In this document: positions 1 to 10,495 of the stretch, piece after piece
Numbering within the stretch: the first letter of the stretch is position 1
How the letters are laid out: every line of letters begins with the position of its first letter
Position numbers and translations under genes: made by a program
Notes under the pieces: generated by a model
What the model was told of the DNA's origin: nothing
The model's database searches: none
Seen by the model: the letters and a program-made list of their open reading frames with translations, nothing else
Origin: Rosa chinensis
Lineage: Eukaryota > Streptophyta > Magnoliopsida > Rosales > Rosaceae
Length of the DNA stretch: 64,000 nt
NCBI RefSeq assembly: GCF_002994745.2
Contig: NC_037091.1
Coordinates: 34,722,612 to 34,786,611, forward strand
Direction of reading: 5' to 3'

Positions 1-182
1 CTTTGGTATACATGTGATGGATGAGTTAAATCTTGTGTCTCTGCTTTCTTAATCACTAGGAGCTTTAAAGTGCATGGATGGTTCTCTTATTTGTAATTCT
101 CTTCATTTTCATATATTTTTCTAGTTGGGCCTTCTGTTTCCTTCTTTGGAATGTAATGTTGGATTTCTCATCTGTGTTACAG

Positions 183-1054
183 TTATCGCTGTCAGCAACT
201 AACTTGCTTGATCGTGACATTATGTCAAAGGTAAGTTTATATATCTATGTCACCTTGAAATATAGCAGTAATTGAAATATTAGCTAAATCTTAAACAGCA
301 TTTTTCACTCTGCTTTTTATCGTAGTAATAAAAATACTGCAAACGTGACTACATGAGCATGACCTGTTTATCTTGCTATTGCTTGTCAATAATTGTTATT
401 ACTACTACTACCCTTACACATGGAAGGGCTACCATAGTTCTAATCAATCAAGAAAAAATAAAAAATAAAACCTGTTCTGTTTGATATGGTTCTATGTTAT
501 GTACTTATATGACATTTAACATGGGTAATCTGTCATGGTGAGGAATATTGTTCTTTTAAGAACTGTTTTTTGATTTCAGAGTGATCCCATGGTTGTGGTT
601 TATGTGAAGAAAGGACATGGTAAGCTGGAGGAACTAGGGAGAACTGAAGTAATACTGAATAGTTTGAATCCAGTGTGGATTGAGAAAATTACAGTTTCAT
701 ATCAGTTTGAGGTTGTGCAGCCATTGATGTAAGTTCCTCATATTTCTTTTCTTAGATGCATATCAATTGCATCGGTTTGATTAGGCTGCTTGCCTGACCT
801 TCCTTTTTTCTTGTTTTGTGTTCAACCCAGATTCCACATCTATGATGTCGATACAAAATATCACAATGTAAATGTAAAGGTATTACCATGTCTTCTATCA
901 AGGCTTTCTATAAACACAATTCTGAATTGTTATGCACTACTCGGCTATTTTTTTAAACTCTACAATTTTTACCATGAAGGTGTAGTAAATTGCTTATTGC
1001 TCGAATAAAATGAATATGCGAAAAATATACATAGTAATTAAACAACCTTAGGAA

Positions 1055-1089
<35 letters not shown>

Positions 1090-3957
1090 ATATGGTTGGC
1101 ATAGCCTTAGGATTGTGGACAATTTTGCAAAACCTAGGAATAGCATGGAACTTAGCACTTCAGACAAGATGGAAGCAACAGATAAACAAAGCCTTCAAAG
1201 CTTCTTTGTCTTTTGCTGTAACTGACCCTTAAATTTAGCATCACGGTGGGAATAAAAAGTAATAAAAACTGTATGCAAACTCTATTGAAGGCATAATTCG
1301 CTTCATAATCATCTCATTGTGTTGCATTGCAGACGCTGAAGTTGGAGGATCAAGAATTTCTTGGGGAAGGCAGTTGCGTTCTTTCAGAGGTAAATTATCT
1401 TCAAATAAAGAGAGCTCATCGATATAGCTAGGTTATTTCACTGAGCTGGTGCAGTGTGTGTGAAGACGATGTAAAGATCAATATTGTCATTGTTATTATC
1501 AATTTCTATATCTTATATTGCAAAAATGTTTTAACATCATTCTCTTCTATTGCAGATAGTGACCAAACAAAGTCGAAGGTTAACCTTGAATCTGCATAAC
1601 AGAAGTGGGCGGAGAGGTTTGAGAAATTTCGGAACACTCACTGTCCATGCTGAAGAAACTATGGCTTCGAAGAGTGTTGTTGAGATAAAATTCCATTGTT
1701 CCCAATTGGAAAACAAAGACCTCTTCTCTAAAAGTGTACGTGTTATGAAACCAAGTCTTAAGATCTTTTTACATGATACATTCTTTTGTTCTTCTTAATT
1801 TTTTTGGGATTCTTATATTTCTTTTCAACTTCTTTACTATAGGATCCTTTCTTAAGAGTATCTAGAATTGTTGAGAGTGGAGGTTCTGTTCCAATCTGCA
1901 AGACTGAAGTGGTGGATAACAATTTAAATCCAATTTGGAAACCACTATCCCTGAGTATGCAGCAGTTTGGAAGCAAGGTAAGCTTGCCAATTCTGCTTGC
2001 CTGTTAAATACGGCTATTAGTTTGACAAATAAGATAGAAAAATTCATAAAACTTTTATTTGGTGCAGGATAATCCATTAGTCATTGAGTGCTTTGATTTC
2101 AACAGCAATGGCAATCATGTTCTTATTGGGTAATTATTAAAATTATTGGTTCTACTTTTTTCTTTTTCTTTTTTTTTTTTAAACACTTTTTTCTCAACTT
2201 TGTATTTTTGCCTGTACCAGAAAGATGACTAACCTTTTTGAATTTACCTCTTTGTCCAATATAGGAAACTTCAAAAATCGGTGGCAGACCTGGAGAGATT
2301 ATACAAAGAAAGAAGTGGGGTGAATTTCGTCGTTCCATCTTCTCATGGTCATGAAAAGGTGTTTATTCAAGCTTGCATTCCAATTCATATACTTGTATCT
2401 TACATGCCAATTTACTCACTGTTTCTTTATAATATGGTGTTTTAGGTTTCAAAGGGTCAGTTGTTTGTGGATCAATTTAATGAGAAGCAACAGTTCAGCT
2501 TTCTCGATTATATTTCCAGTGGATTTGAGCTTAACTTCATGGTTGCTGTTGACTTTACGGGTAAGCAATGCGTGGTATTTTCGAAATGTTTATCATTTCC
2601 AATGTATTTGCATGACTTGATACTGAATTTTCTCACAGCTTCAAATGGAAACCCTCAACAACATGATTCGTTGCACTACATTGATCCGTATGGCCGGTTG
2701 AATTCTTACCAGCAGGTTAGCAATTGTGGTGCTTTAATAACTAAAATTTTTTGTAATGTTTTTAGTGATTGACGAATTGTTTCTAATAACATGCAATACA
2801 TTAGTGTCTTCATTTAATGAAATAACCTTGGAAGGTTTGTTCTGTGAGTAGTTGAGTGGTGTGGTCTACAAATGTAATCAAGTATATTATTTGCAGGCAA
2901 TAATGGAAGTTGGGGAAGTCATTCAGTTTTATGATGCTGATAAACGCTTTCCTGCTTGGGGCTTTGGAGGAAGGACAGCTGGAGGACCTGTATCGCACTG
3001 TTTTAACTTGGATGGAACTGCAACTGGCTTTGAGGTAAATCAAGAGTCTGGTTCCTTGCATAGGGCTTTCTACTCTGGTTTGCAAACTTATATGCTAACC
3101 AGTATTTTCTTATCTTGGTGAATGTTTCATTTATTTAGGTTGAAGGAGTTCAAGGCATAATGACTGCTTATGCCAGTGCCCTACACAATGTTTCTTTATC
3201 AGGACCCACTTTGTTTGGCCCAGTGGTTAATAGGGCTGCAGAGATTGCTGGCAATTCTCTTTTCCACAACAACAATAAGTACTATGTGTTGCTGATCATA
3301 ACGGTAAGAGAAGGATGAATTTTATTTGCAAGTGTTTGTTTTATGTGATCTTTGTTATTGTGATAACATAGATGCCACCTTTTATAGGATGGGATACTTA
3401 CAGACCTGCAGGAAACAACAGATGCTTTGGTGAGGGCATCTGATCTTCCCCTCTCAATTCTAGTAGTTGGAGTAGGAAGTGCGGATTTCAAACAAATGGA
3501 GGTATGCTTTTGTTTCTTTTTACGAATCATCACTTTCTCCTTATGCTACATATGTTGGATTTTCAACAACTAGAATTTGATTTCTTTGTTCTGAATGCAT
3601 GTCTGAATCTTGTATTTGGCAGATTCTCGATGCTGACAATGGACAGCGATTATCAAGTTCAACAGGCCGTGTGGCTACCAGAGACATCGTACAATTTGTT
3701 CCTATGAGAGAAGTGCAGAGTAAGTCCCAAACATCTCTATTTTTACTCTCCAAAACATTCATCATGTTTGAATATGGATAGAATCTATTTATTCGCAATT
3801 AAGACAACAATTCATTGTGGTTCTAACAGGTGGGCGCATTTCAGCAGTTCAATCGCTTCTCGAAGAGCTGCCTGGACAGTTCTTGAGTTACATGCGCTGC
3901 AGAGACATCATGCCTCTCACTGACCGTGCAGCCCAATCATCTGCTCCACAACTTTAG
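183..3957 (+). CDS. BON3: BON3-like copine (BONZAI family), 5' partial
   Basis: Copines are Ca2+-dependent phospholipid-binding proteins; plant BONZAI proteins act at the plasma membrane in growth and defence control. Fifteen exons with GT/AG borders are visible: 183-230, 580-728, 831-879, 1333-1389, 1556-1735, 1843-1977, 2068-2129, 2265-2358, 2446-2560, 2639-2715, 2897-3034, 3139-3303, 3388-3501, 3623-3719 and 3830-3957 (stop TAG). They sum to 1,608 nt, or 535 codons plus stop, all in frame. Order: C2A ([28 protein letters not shown]), C2B ([21 protein letters not shown]), then a vWA/copine domain with MIDAS-like DFTASN and IIT-DGILTD. Full BON proteins are near 580 residues, so exon 1 (roughly 45 codons) lies before base 1. 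The C2A text is closer to BON3 as I recall it than to BON1. No stop or frameshift is seen, so it looks functional. Confidence 0.93.
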
Positions 3958-4688
3958 AATTGCACAAGCACAGCCTCGTAAAGTTCGTTGAAATATGCAA
4001 TCGATATTAAGCGCTGATTACTTGGCATAGGGAGACAACAAGGGCAGGAATTCAGCAATTAAATGCTGATTACTTGGCATTTTTCCCTCCCTCCCTCCGC
4101 ACACGGCCAGGCACATTTTCTCTGATCTACCTCTTCTTCCTCATCTTTTTCATCGTTTTCTTCTACTACTTGCTTTATTTCTCCAAGAATCCAAACCCCC
4201 CAACATTTCAGAACCCAAATCCCAACTAATTTTCCAACCACCAAAAACTGTCGTTTCTCCACTAAACCATCCTTTGCTTCTCTCCAGCTTCCATTTTAAC
4301 CAAACCTCCCCAATTTTCCAATCTCCAATCCCAACCCGACTTGATGGAGAACGTACTCGACCAAAGAATCCCCTCTGCGAGAATTGATCCGATCCAACCA
4401 ACATGGGGAGACTAAAATGCTTTGGTCCTCTCAGATTGGTTGATGCTTAGCTTGGTAATTAAGACAAGTAGCTGCAGGAAAAGAAGCAAAAGTAGCAGAG
4501 CCTAAGAAACCCAAAGATATTAAAATCGAATTTGACGAAGACGAAGATAGAGAGCAAAAACTTGTGCTTCAGAAAATGGTGTTTGTCGTAGAAGAGTGGG
4601 TAGCAAAACGGCCTCCATCGTAGAAGAAAATAGTTGTTTAGTGAAAAAAATAAAATAATAATTTATTTAAAACATAGAGAGACGAAAA
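3958..4688 (+). other. copine 3' flank with gene-like relic
   Basis: The first part should be the copine 3' UTR. A 16-bp motif (GCTGATTACTTGGCAT) occurs twice, near 4012 and 4064. A CT-rich stretch follows. Near 4470-4620 the plus strand is open for about 45 codons with an acidic/lysine-rich composition (IEFDEDEDREQKLVLQKM), ending at a stop near 4621. This looks like a remnant of some coding exon but no family was recognised. An open minus frame at 4150-4404 appears to be a shadow of the CT-rich sequence. Confidence 0.4.
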
Positions 4689-5117
4689 TATAATTACACG
4701 CATTTTTATACGCGTAATTGCAATTTAAATACTAGAATTAAGTTAATCCTTAAGTTAATTAATATGTAATTAACCCATTTTCATTTAGGGGAAACGATCA
4801 TTTACCCAATTTCAGCTTAAAAATTGCCCACTTGCTCCACCTTAAAAATTGTCTACTTGCTCCACCAACAGTTTTTTAACCCCATTTACCCAAAACACTT
4901 TAAGGGATTATTTCCCTAATACCCAATTAATTCTTTTTATTTATTTTTTAGACTTTTTTGCCCTCTCCTGCTTTCTCATTTAGAGAAAGAAGTCATCCTC
5001 CACTTTGTTGTGCTCCGGTGACCAGTGACGGGACTCCAACGACCGGTCACAGGAATCCGGCAACCGATGACCGGAATTTGGCTCCTGGACTGGTGATAGG
5101 ATTCCGGCGTCTGAGTT

Positions 5118-5362
5118 TATTACCTCCCAATAATCATATTATTGCTCCCCAATAATCATGTTATTGCCCCCCAGTAACAAGTTCATTGGGGATCAATAAT
5201 TAGTGAAAAATGAATATGTTTTAAATTTTGAATGTTTTAGTAGGTTTATCCAAATAAATAATCTTATTATTGCCCCCCAATAATCTTATTATTGCCCTAA
5301 TAAACATTTTATTGCCCCCCAGTAATATTATTATTGCCTCTCAATAATCATATTATTACCCT
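5118..5362. repeat. AT-rich repeat inside the MULE
   Basis: A motif close to CCCAATAATCATATTATTGC recurs at about 5127, 5150, 5272 and 5340 with variants. Each copy is partly palindromic (AATAAT..ATTATT). It probably expanded after capture by the MULE. Confidence 0.6.
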
Positions 5363-5623
5363 AAAGTGAAATGACCAAAATGACACAGACACAATTGATC
5401 AATTTATATGTTCAATTGTATAAGTTCACTTTTTTTTTTCTTCCCCATTCTCGGAACTCAAAGTATACCAAAAAAAAAATTGCTCTGGGCACCAGATTGG
5501 ATTGACCGGGATGAAGTCACAGGCGATTGCTCTGGCCCAAAACCACAGAGCCGCTTCACCGGACGAAGACACCAGCGCCGAGATCACTGAGGTCTGTATT
5601 GAATTTCTGAAAAATGTTTGAAC

Positions 5624-5804
5624 TGGTCACCGATCTGACGAAGGAGATGTGGACGCCGAGGCCGCGATGGTTGCCGGAGCACTCTAGGCACATGAAGACG
5701 CTGTAGGAGACCGAAGCCCATTGCGGATTCTTCTGCAAGCAGTCCACGCATATCTTGTTTCCCGGCTGCGATTGTAGGTCCCGGAGCCTTCTCGATGCCG
5801 CCAT
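5624..5804 (-). pseudogene. captured ArfGAP domain exon (AGD6/AGD7-like)
   Basis: The minus strand reads about 60 codons from a methionine at 5804: an ArfGAP N-terminus with [11 protein letters not shown], a C4 zinc finger (CVDC, then FMCLEC, spaced Cx2Cx16Cx2C) and the arginine-bearing [13 protein letters not shown]. These are the signature residues of plant Arf GTPase-activating proteins of the AGD6/AGD7 type, which act on Arf GTPases in vesicle traffic. Similarity ends near 5624, where the parent gene would splice; the reading then runs into unrelated sequence. The exon is intact at residue level, including the zinc ligands and arginine, so capture may be recent. It cannot be a full enzyme. 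Confidence 0.85.
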
Positions 5805-5832
5805 TTTGTAGCTCCGATCCACAACCAAAATT

Positions 5833-5858
5833 TGAGAGAGAGAGAGAGAGAGAGAGAG
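5833..5858. repeat. (GA)n microsatellite
   Basis: An uninterrupted run of about 13 GA units lies just upstream of the captured ArfGAP start codon, where 5' UTR would be expected. It was probably carried along with the exon. Confidence 0.85.
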
Positions 5859-6390
5859 TTGAGATGTAATTTATTAATTAAAATAGGGGCAAAATTGTCA
5901 ATGGATGTTAGATTAGGTAAATGAGGTTAAAAAACTCTTATTAGAGTAAGTGGGCAATTTTTAAGCTGAAAATGAGTAAGTGGTCACAGTCTCATTTATT
6001 TATTTGTAAAAAATAAGCGGAGTCACGGATATCGGAAGAAATTGGCGCGAAATCGAAGCAAATAATGAAGAAATGAAGAATTTCTGTTAATTAATTATTC
6101 TTTTCATTAATTAATCATTGGATAATGATTAATTAATAGAGGTTTAACCATCAGAGCATCATCACGTGCAGAAGCATGCAGCAATTAAACAATTATTTGT
6201 TTAATTAAGTTTAGCCACTCAGAAAATGACACGTGGCAGTCCGTAATCATCCTACTCTCTCACGCGCCAGTATGCCAGCCCTGTTGTCTTCTTTTCTTTG
6301 AAGCCAATCTGTTGCCGACACGGTAGCATGAACTTATCCATTCTCCTTTTCGCGACGAAGCCGACCACACATTACCATATTCCCAGCCAC

Positions 6391-6399
6391 ATATATACC
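6391..6399 (+). promoter_or_regulatory. LTR TATA box
   Basis: ATATATACC lies about 30 bp before a leader rich in CCCTA and ACC motifs, the usual U3/R layout of a plant LTR. The inverted partner LTR has the mirror copy near 8345-8353. An AATAAA at 6766-6771 is the likely poly(A) signal of the same LTR. Confidence 0.5.
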
Positions 6400-7359
6400 T
6401 CTCACCCTATTCTCTCACGGAGAACCCTAGAGACACCAACAGCCGCACCACAAAAACAGAGGCAGCCCCTTTGGGCTGCTCTCTTCCCACTCCTCCCCTT
6501 CCATTTCTCTTATTTTCTTTACTTTTCTTGTAGGTATTTGAAGGATTTCTCACTCAATCTTCAAAGAATCATCATCAAGAGCACCACAACTCTATTTTGG
6601 GTAGAAGTGACCAAGCTAACTCTCCCCTCTCTTCCTTATTATCTATTCCATAATTTTATTTGCTATTGATGATGTATTTGACTATGGATAGTGAGTAGTT
6701 CAATTTTGGGAGTTAGGGTTGTGAAGCCCTAACTCATCTTGTATAAATATTGATGCTTTAATTTTAATAAATGCAATTTCCATTGTGTATGCTTTAAATC
6801 CGAATTTATTGGTCCTTAGAAGCATGTTTCTAGGCTTTGTCACCCTTTGAAATTATGTTATGGGCAATTGTGATGAGTAGATTGATAAATTGACAACTTA
6901 TTAGTCTTGTGGCATCTAAGATTTGAGTGTGGTGACCATTAGCTAGCTTAATTGTACCTAAGCTTGCTTGGGTCTCTATTATCTTGCTCTCTAGGCCTCT
7001 AATTTTGGATATTGCGGCCCTAACCGGCGTAATACCCTAATTAGAGAGTTGACTGTGGCCCTAACCGGCATAGTCAATACACTGAAAGGATAATTGGTTT
7101 AGTAGCCTTAACCGGTACTAGATACGGGACTCGATATATATAGGAAATGCATGCATTTGTGAAATTGGCATTGATATTTGCAAGATAGTTAGTGTGAATC
7201 ACCCGACACTCCCATGTTCCCATTATTTTGAAAACCCAAATTTAATTTTCTAGTTCGTTAATTAGTTGTTTAGTTTACTTTTCGGTCGCGTTTAATTTAG
7301 TTAATTCACAATTCAAAACTTCCTCCAATTTTTGTGTATCAAGTCAATCCTTGGTACAA

Positions 7360-8838
7360 ATGAGTCGAAAATTGGAGGAAGTTTTGAATTGTGAATTAAC
7401 TAAATTAAACGCGACCGAAAAGAAAACTAAACAACTAATTAACGAACTAGAAAATTAAATTTGGGTTTTCAAATTAATGGGAACATGGGAGTGTCGGGTG
7501 ATTCACACTAACTATCTTGCAAATATCGATGCCAATTTCACAAATGCATGCATTTCCTATATGTGTCGAGTCCCGTATCTAGTACCGGTTAAGGCTACTA
7601 AACCAATTATCCATTCAGTGTATTGACTATGCTGGTTAGGGCCACAATCAACTCTCTAATTAGGGCATTACGCCGGTTAGGGCCGCAATATCCAAAATTA
7701 GAGGCCTAGAGAGCAAGATAATAGAGACCCAAGCAAGCTTAGCTACAATTAAGCTAGCTAATGGTCACCACACTCAAATCCTAGATGCCACAAGACTAAT
7801 AAGTTGTCAATTTATCAATCTACTCATCACAATTGCCCACAACATAATTTCAAAGGGTGACAAAGCCTAGAAACAAGCTTCTAAGGACCAATAAATTCAT
7901 ATTTAAAGCATACACAATGGAAATTGCATTTATTAAAATTAAAGCATCAATATTTATACAAGATGAGTTAGGGCTTCACAACCCTAACTCCCAAAATTGA
8001 ACTACTCACTATCCATAGTCAAATACATCATCAATAGCAAATAAAATTATGGAATAGATAATAAGGAAGAGAGGGGAGAGTTAGCTTGGTCACTTCTAGC
8101 TATGAGCTAGTATGAACCAAGTAATTTCTTCACCCAACTACCCAAAATAGAGTTGTGGTGCTCTTGATGATGATTCTTTGAAGCTTGAGTGAGAAATCCT
8201 TCAAATACCTACAAGAAAAGTAAAGAAAATAAGAGAAATGGAAGGGGAGGAGTGGGAAGAGAGCAGCCTAAAGGGGCTGCCTCTGTTTTTGTGGTGCGGC
8301 TGTTGGTGTCTCTAGGGTTCTCCGTGAGAGAATAGGGTGAGAGGTATATATGTGGCTGGGAATATGGTAATGTGTGGTCGGCTTCGTCCCGAAAAGGAGA
8401 AGGGATAAGTTCATGCTACCGTGTCGGCAACAGATTGGCTTCAAAGAAAAGAAGACAACAGGGCTGGCATACTGGCGCGTGAGAGAGTAGGATGATTACG
8501 GACTGCCACGTGTCATTTTCTGAGTGGCTGAACTTAATTAAACAAATAATTGTTTAATTGCTGCATGCTTCTGCACGTGATGATGCTCTGATGGTTAAAC
8601 CTCTATTAATTAATCATTATCCAATGATTAATTAATGAAAAGAATAATTAATTAACAGAAATTCTTCATTTCTTCATTATTTGCTTTGATTTCGCGCCAA
8701 TTTCTTCCGATATCCGTGACTCCGCTTATTTTTTACAAATAAATAAAAATGGGTTAATTACATATTAATTAATTTGAGGATTAGCTTAATTCTAGTATTT
8801 AGAGTGCAATTACGTGTATAAAAATGCGTGTAATCACA
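7360..8838 (-). mobile_element. long LTR, minus orientation (3' LTR of the body to its right)
   Basis: On the minus strand this LTR starts TGTGATTACACGC at 8838, directly after a purine-rich tract. It ends near 7360-7366, so it is the 3' LTR of the minus-strand element whose body is 8839-15825. It is the near-perfect reverse complement of the plus-strand LTR at 4689-7346, separated by about 27 bp (7339-7365). Together they make a palindrome about 4.1 kb long, or 2.9 kb without the MULE. Confidence 0.82.
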
Positions 8839-8850
8839 CCCCCACACTTG
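8839..8850 (-). other. polypurine tract
   Basis: On the minus strand CAAGTGTGGGGG precedes the LTR start TGTGATTACACG. Its place and purine content fit the plus-strand primer of an LTR retrotransposon. Confidence 0.7.
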
Positions 8851-10495
8851 AACTTTGCTTGTCCCTAAGCAAAATAAATGAAACATAATCCGAGAATCTA
8901 CCAACTCAAACATAAATATAGTGTAGTATTAGCCTTTCCAACCATAACCCTCGGAGAACTAATTATGTAAATGATCATGAGGTTGACAAAACATAACATA
9001 GGAATTATGAATTTGTAAGGCAATTAAGATGCACATGTGAGAAATGCTCAAGTATATACATGTGTTGACCATGTGTCAAATCAATCCACCACAATCAAAT
9101 ATGCATATAGAAGACCCGATATAACCCACTAAACTCACATAGGTTCACTAAATATTATCGCTCAAGTGTTTAGAGGTTACATGTATTTCATTCAAAAGCA
9201 ATTTCACAACACGCGCCGCCATAAGCTTGCTCTTCGATCTCATCTCCGCTAGGTAGCCCACAACTTTCAAGATCAAGAGGTCTTTTATTTGGTTGTAATG
9301 GGGCTAAGGGTAAGTGGCTAATAGAAATGAAGGATAAGGAAAGACAAAGTCCATGGAAATCGGTGAAGCAACTCTCTCTTGTAGAGATTTAAGACTTTTG
9401 CTTTCGAATGCTAAATCACTCATTCTAATCCCAATGTACAATCCGCTAACTAAACTATGTTATACCCTCTTTTTTTTTTTTTTTTGAGAACTTTCTTTTC
9501 TATACAAATCACTCACCCCCACACTTATTCTTTTGTAACCTTACACTTTTGACTTTTCTTTTCTTTTGAAGCACTCAAACATAAAGTCATTCTCTCAAAT
9601 CGCTTCACCAACTACCATGAAAGGGTAGGATAAAAGTGTATACGCTAGGTAGGAATTTGTTGTGCGAATGAACAAAAAGGCTAACTATATACATCGGCTC
9701 AAAGTGGCAATCTAGTGGTAAATATCTTTGGGCACATGCTTCTTTGGCCATGGTGGTATTAACCTAAAATGCCTCAATCATTTCTATCCAGTCATAACCT
9801 AAAAGTAGCCTCGAGAGGTCTCAAGCAAGTTCTAGATACGCAATGTCATGAAATTATACACACATGAAGAAAAAGTGAATGAACAATGCATACACAATGG
9901 ATATTAGGCTCAAAAGCTCACAAATAAGGCATGTAAGTTAATCAAATCACCTATATGCTTCTCTAATTATGATGAACCAACCTAACCTCAGGCTAAGTGC
10001 ACACATATAATCAAGCATAGATCATATATACACTTAATCACAAAACAAATTCAAAGTCCTAAATCATGCTCAATCTATCCACAATCATAACAAGTTAAGT
10101 CCATAACTAGTCATTGGGGTTGGAAAAGGCATTAGCCACTAAATATAACTACAAAAAGCTATCTATTTAAAAAAAAAATTTTAATAAGGCACTCGAGCCC
10201 TCACCCCCACACTTAAAACCAACATTGTCCTCAATGTTGTAAAGTGAGATCGAAAGCTAAAATCCGTGTCAGATTTAGGCATGAGAGTGAAGTCCGGGGG
10301 AAGGCACACAAATTAACAATGAAAATAAAAATCTAAATGCGGAGAAAAGTTACGGAAAACCCTCTTTGTAGAACCTCCATTGCTCACAACCTTCGGAGAA
10401 GACAAATATGAGACACTAACCTCAAGGCACAAGGCCTTGACTTCCTTTACGTATGCTCCATACTAGCTCAAGGTGCTCGTGAAAAGATCAACTCC

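Larger units (their letters stand above)
4788..5989. mobile_element. Pack-MULE (Mutator-like) carrying ArfGAP exon
   Basis: The element begins GGGGAAACGATCATTT and ends GTAAGTGGTCACAG. Its ends are long terminal inverted repeats of about 100 bp, sharing blocks such as TTCAGCTTAAAAATTGCCCA. A 9-bp target duplication (TTTCATTTA left, TCTCATTTA right, one mismatch) flanks it, as expected for Mutator-like elements. The partner LTR at 8745-8760 shows the uninterrupted site. It encodes no transposase, so it is non-autonomous. Inside are a captured ArfGAP exon on the minus strand (5624-5804), a GC-rich stretch of unknown source at 4975-5115, and an AT-rich repeat. Confidence 0.88.
4689..7346 (+). 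mobile_element. long LTR, plus orientation (about 1.45 kb without inserted MULE)
   Basis: This LTR reads in plus orientation and is the reverse complement of 7366-8838. It starts near TATAATTACACGC, a decayed form of TGTGATTACACG in the partner, and ends ATCAAGTCA at 7346. U3 runs to a TATA box near 6391, R holds a transcript-like 5' leader and an AATAAA at 6766, and U5 follows. A Pack-MULE interrupts U3 at 4788. Relative to its partner it lacks about 42 bp near 6616, where the partner keeps extra sequence around 8098-8143. No primer-binding site follows its end, so it is not the 5' LTR of an intact plus-strand element. Confidence 0.8.
4689..8838. repeat. giant LTR-LTR inverted repeat
   Basis: The arms (4689-7338 and 7366-8838) match base by base over long stretches, for example 7290-7336 against 7368-7414. 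The differences seen are the Pack-MULE insertion, one 42-bp indel and scattered substitutions. The U5 ends face each other, a layout that normal retrotransposon integration does not give. Confidence 0.85.

Noticed and set aside
1059..1085. (TA)n run in a copine intron, and similar runs at 47145, 47622, 48271 and 53040
   Set aside because: Ordinary microsatellites; no regulatory reading supported.
4150..4404. 84-codon minus frame downstream of the copine
   Set aside because: Reverse image of CT-rich DNA; no family motif and no splice or start context.
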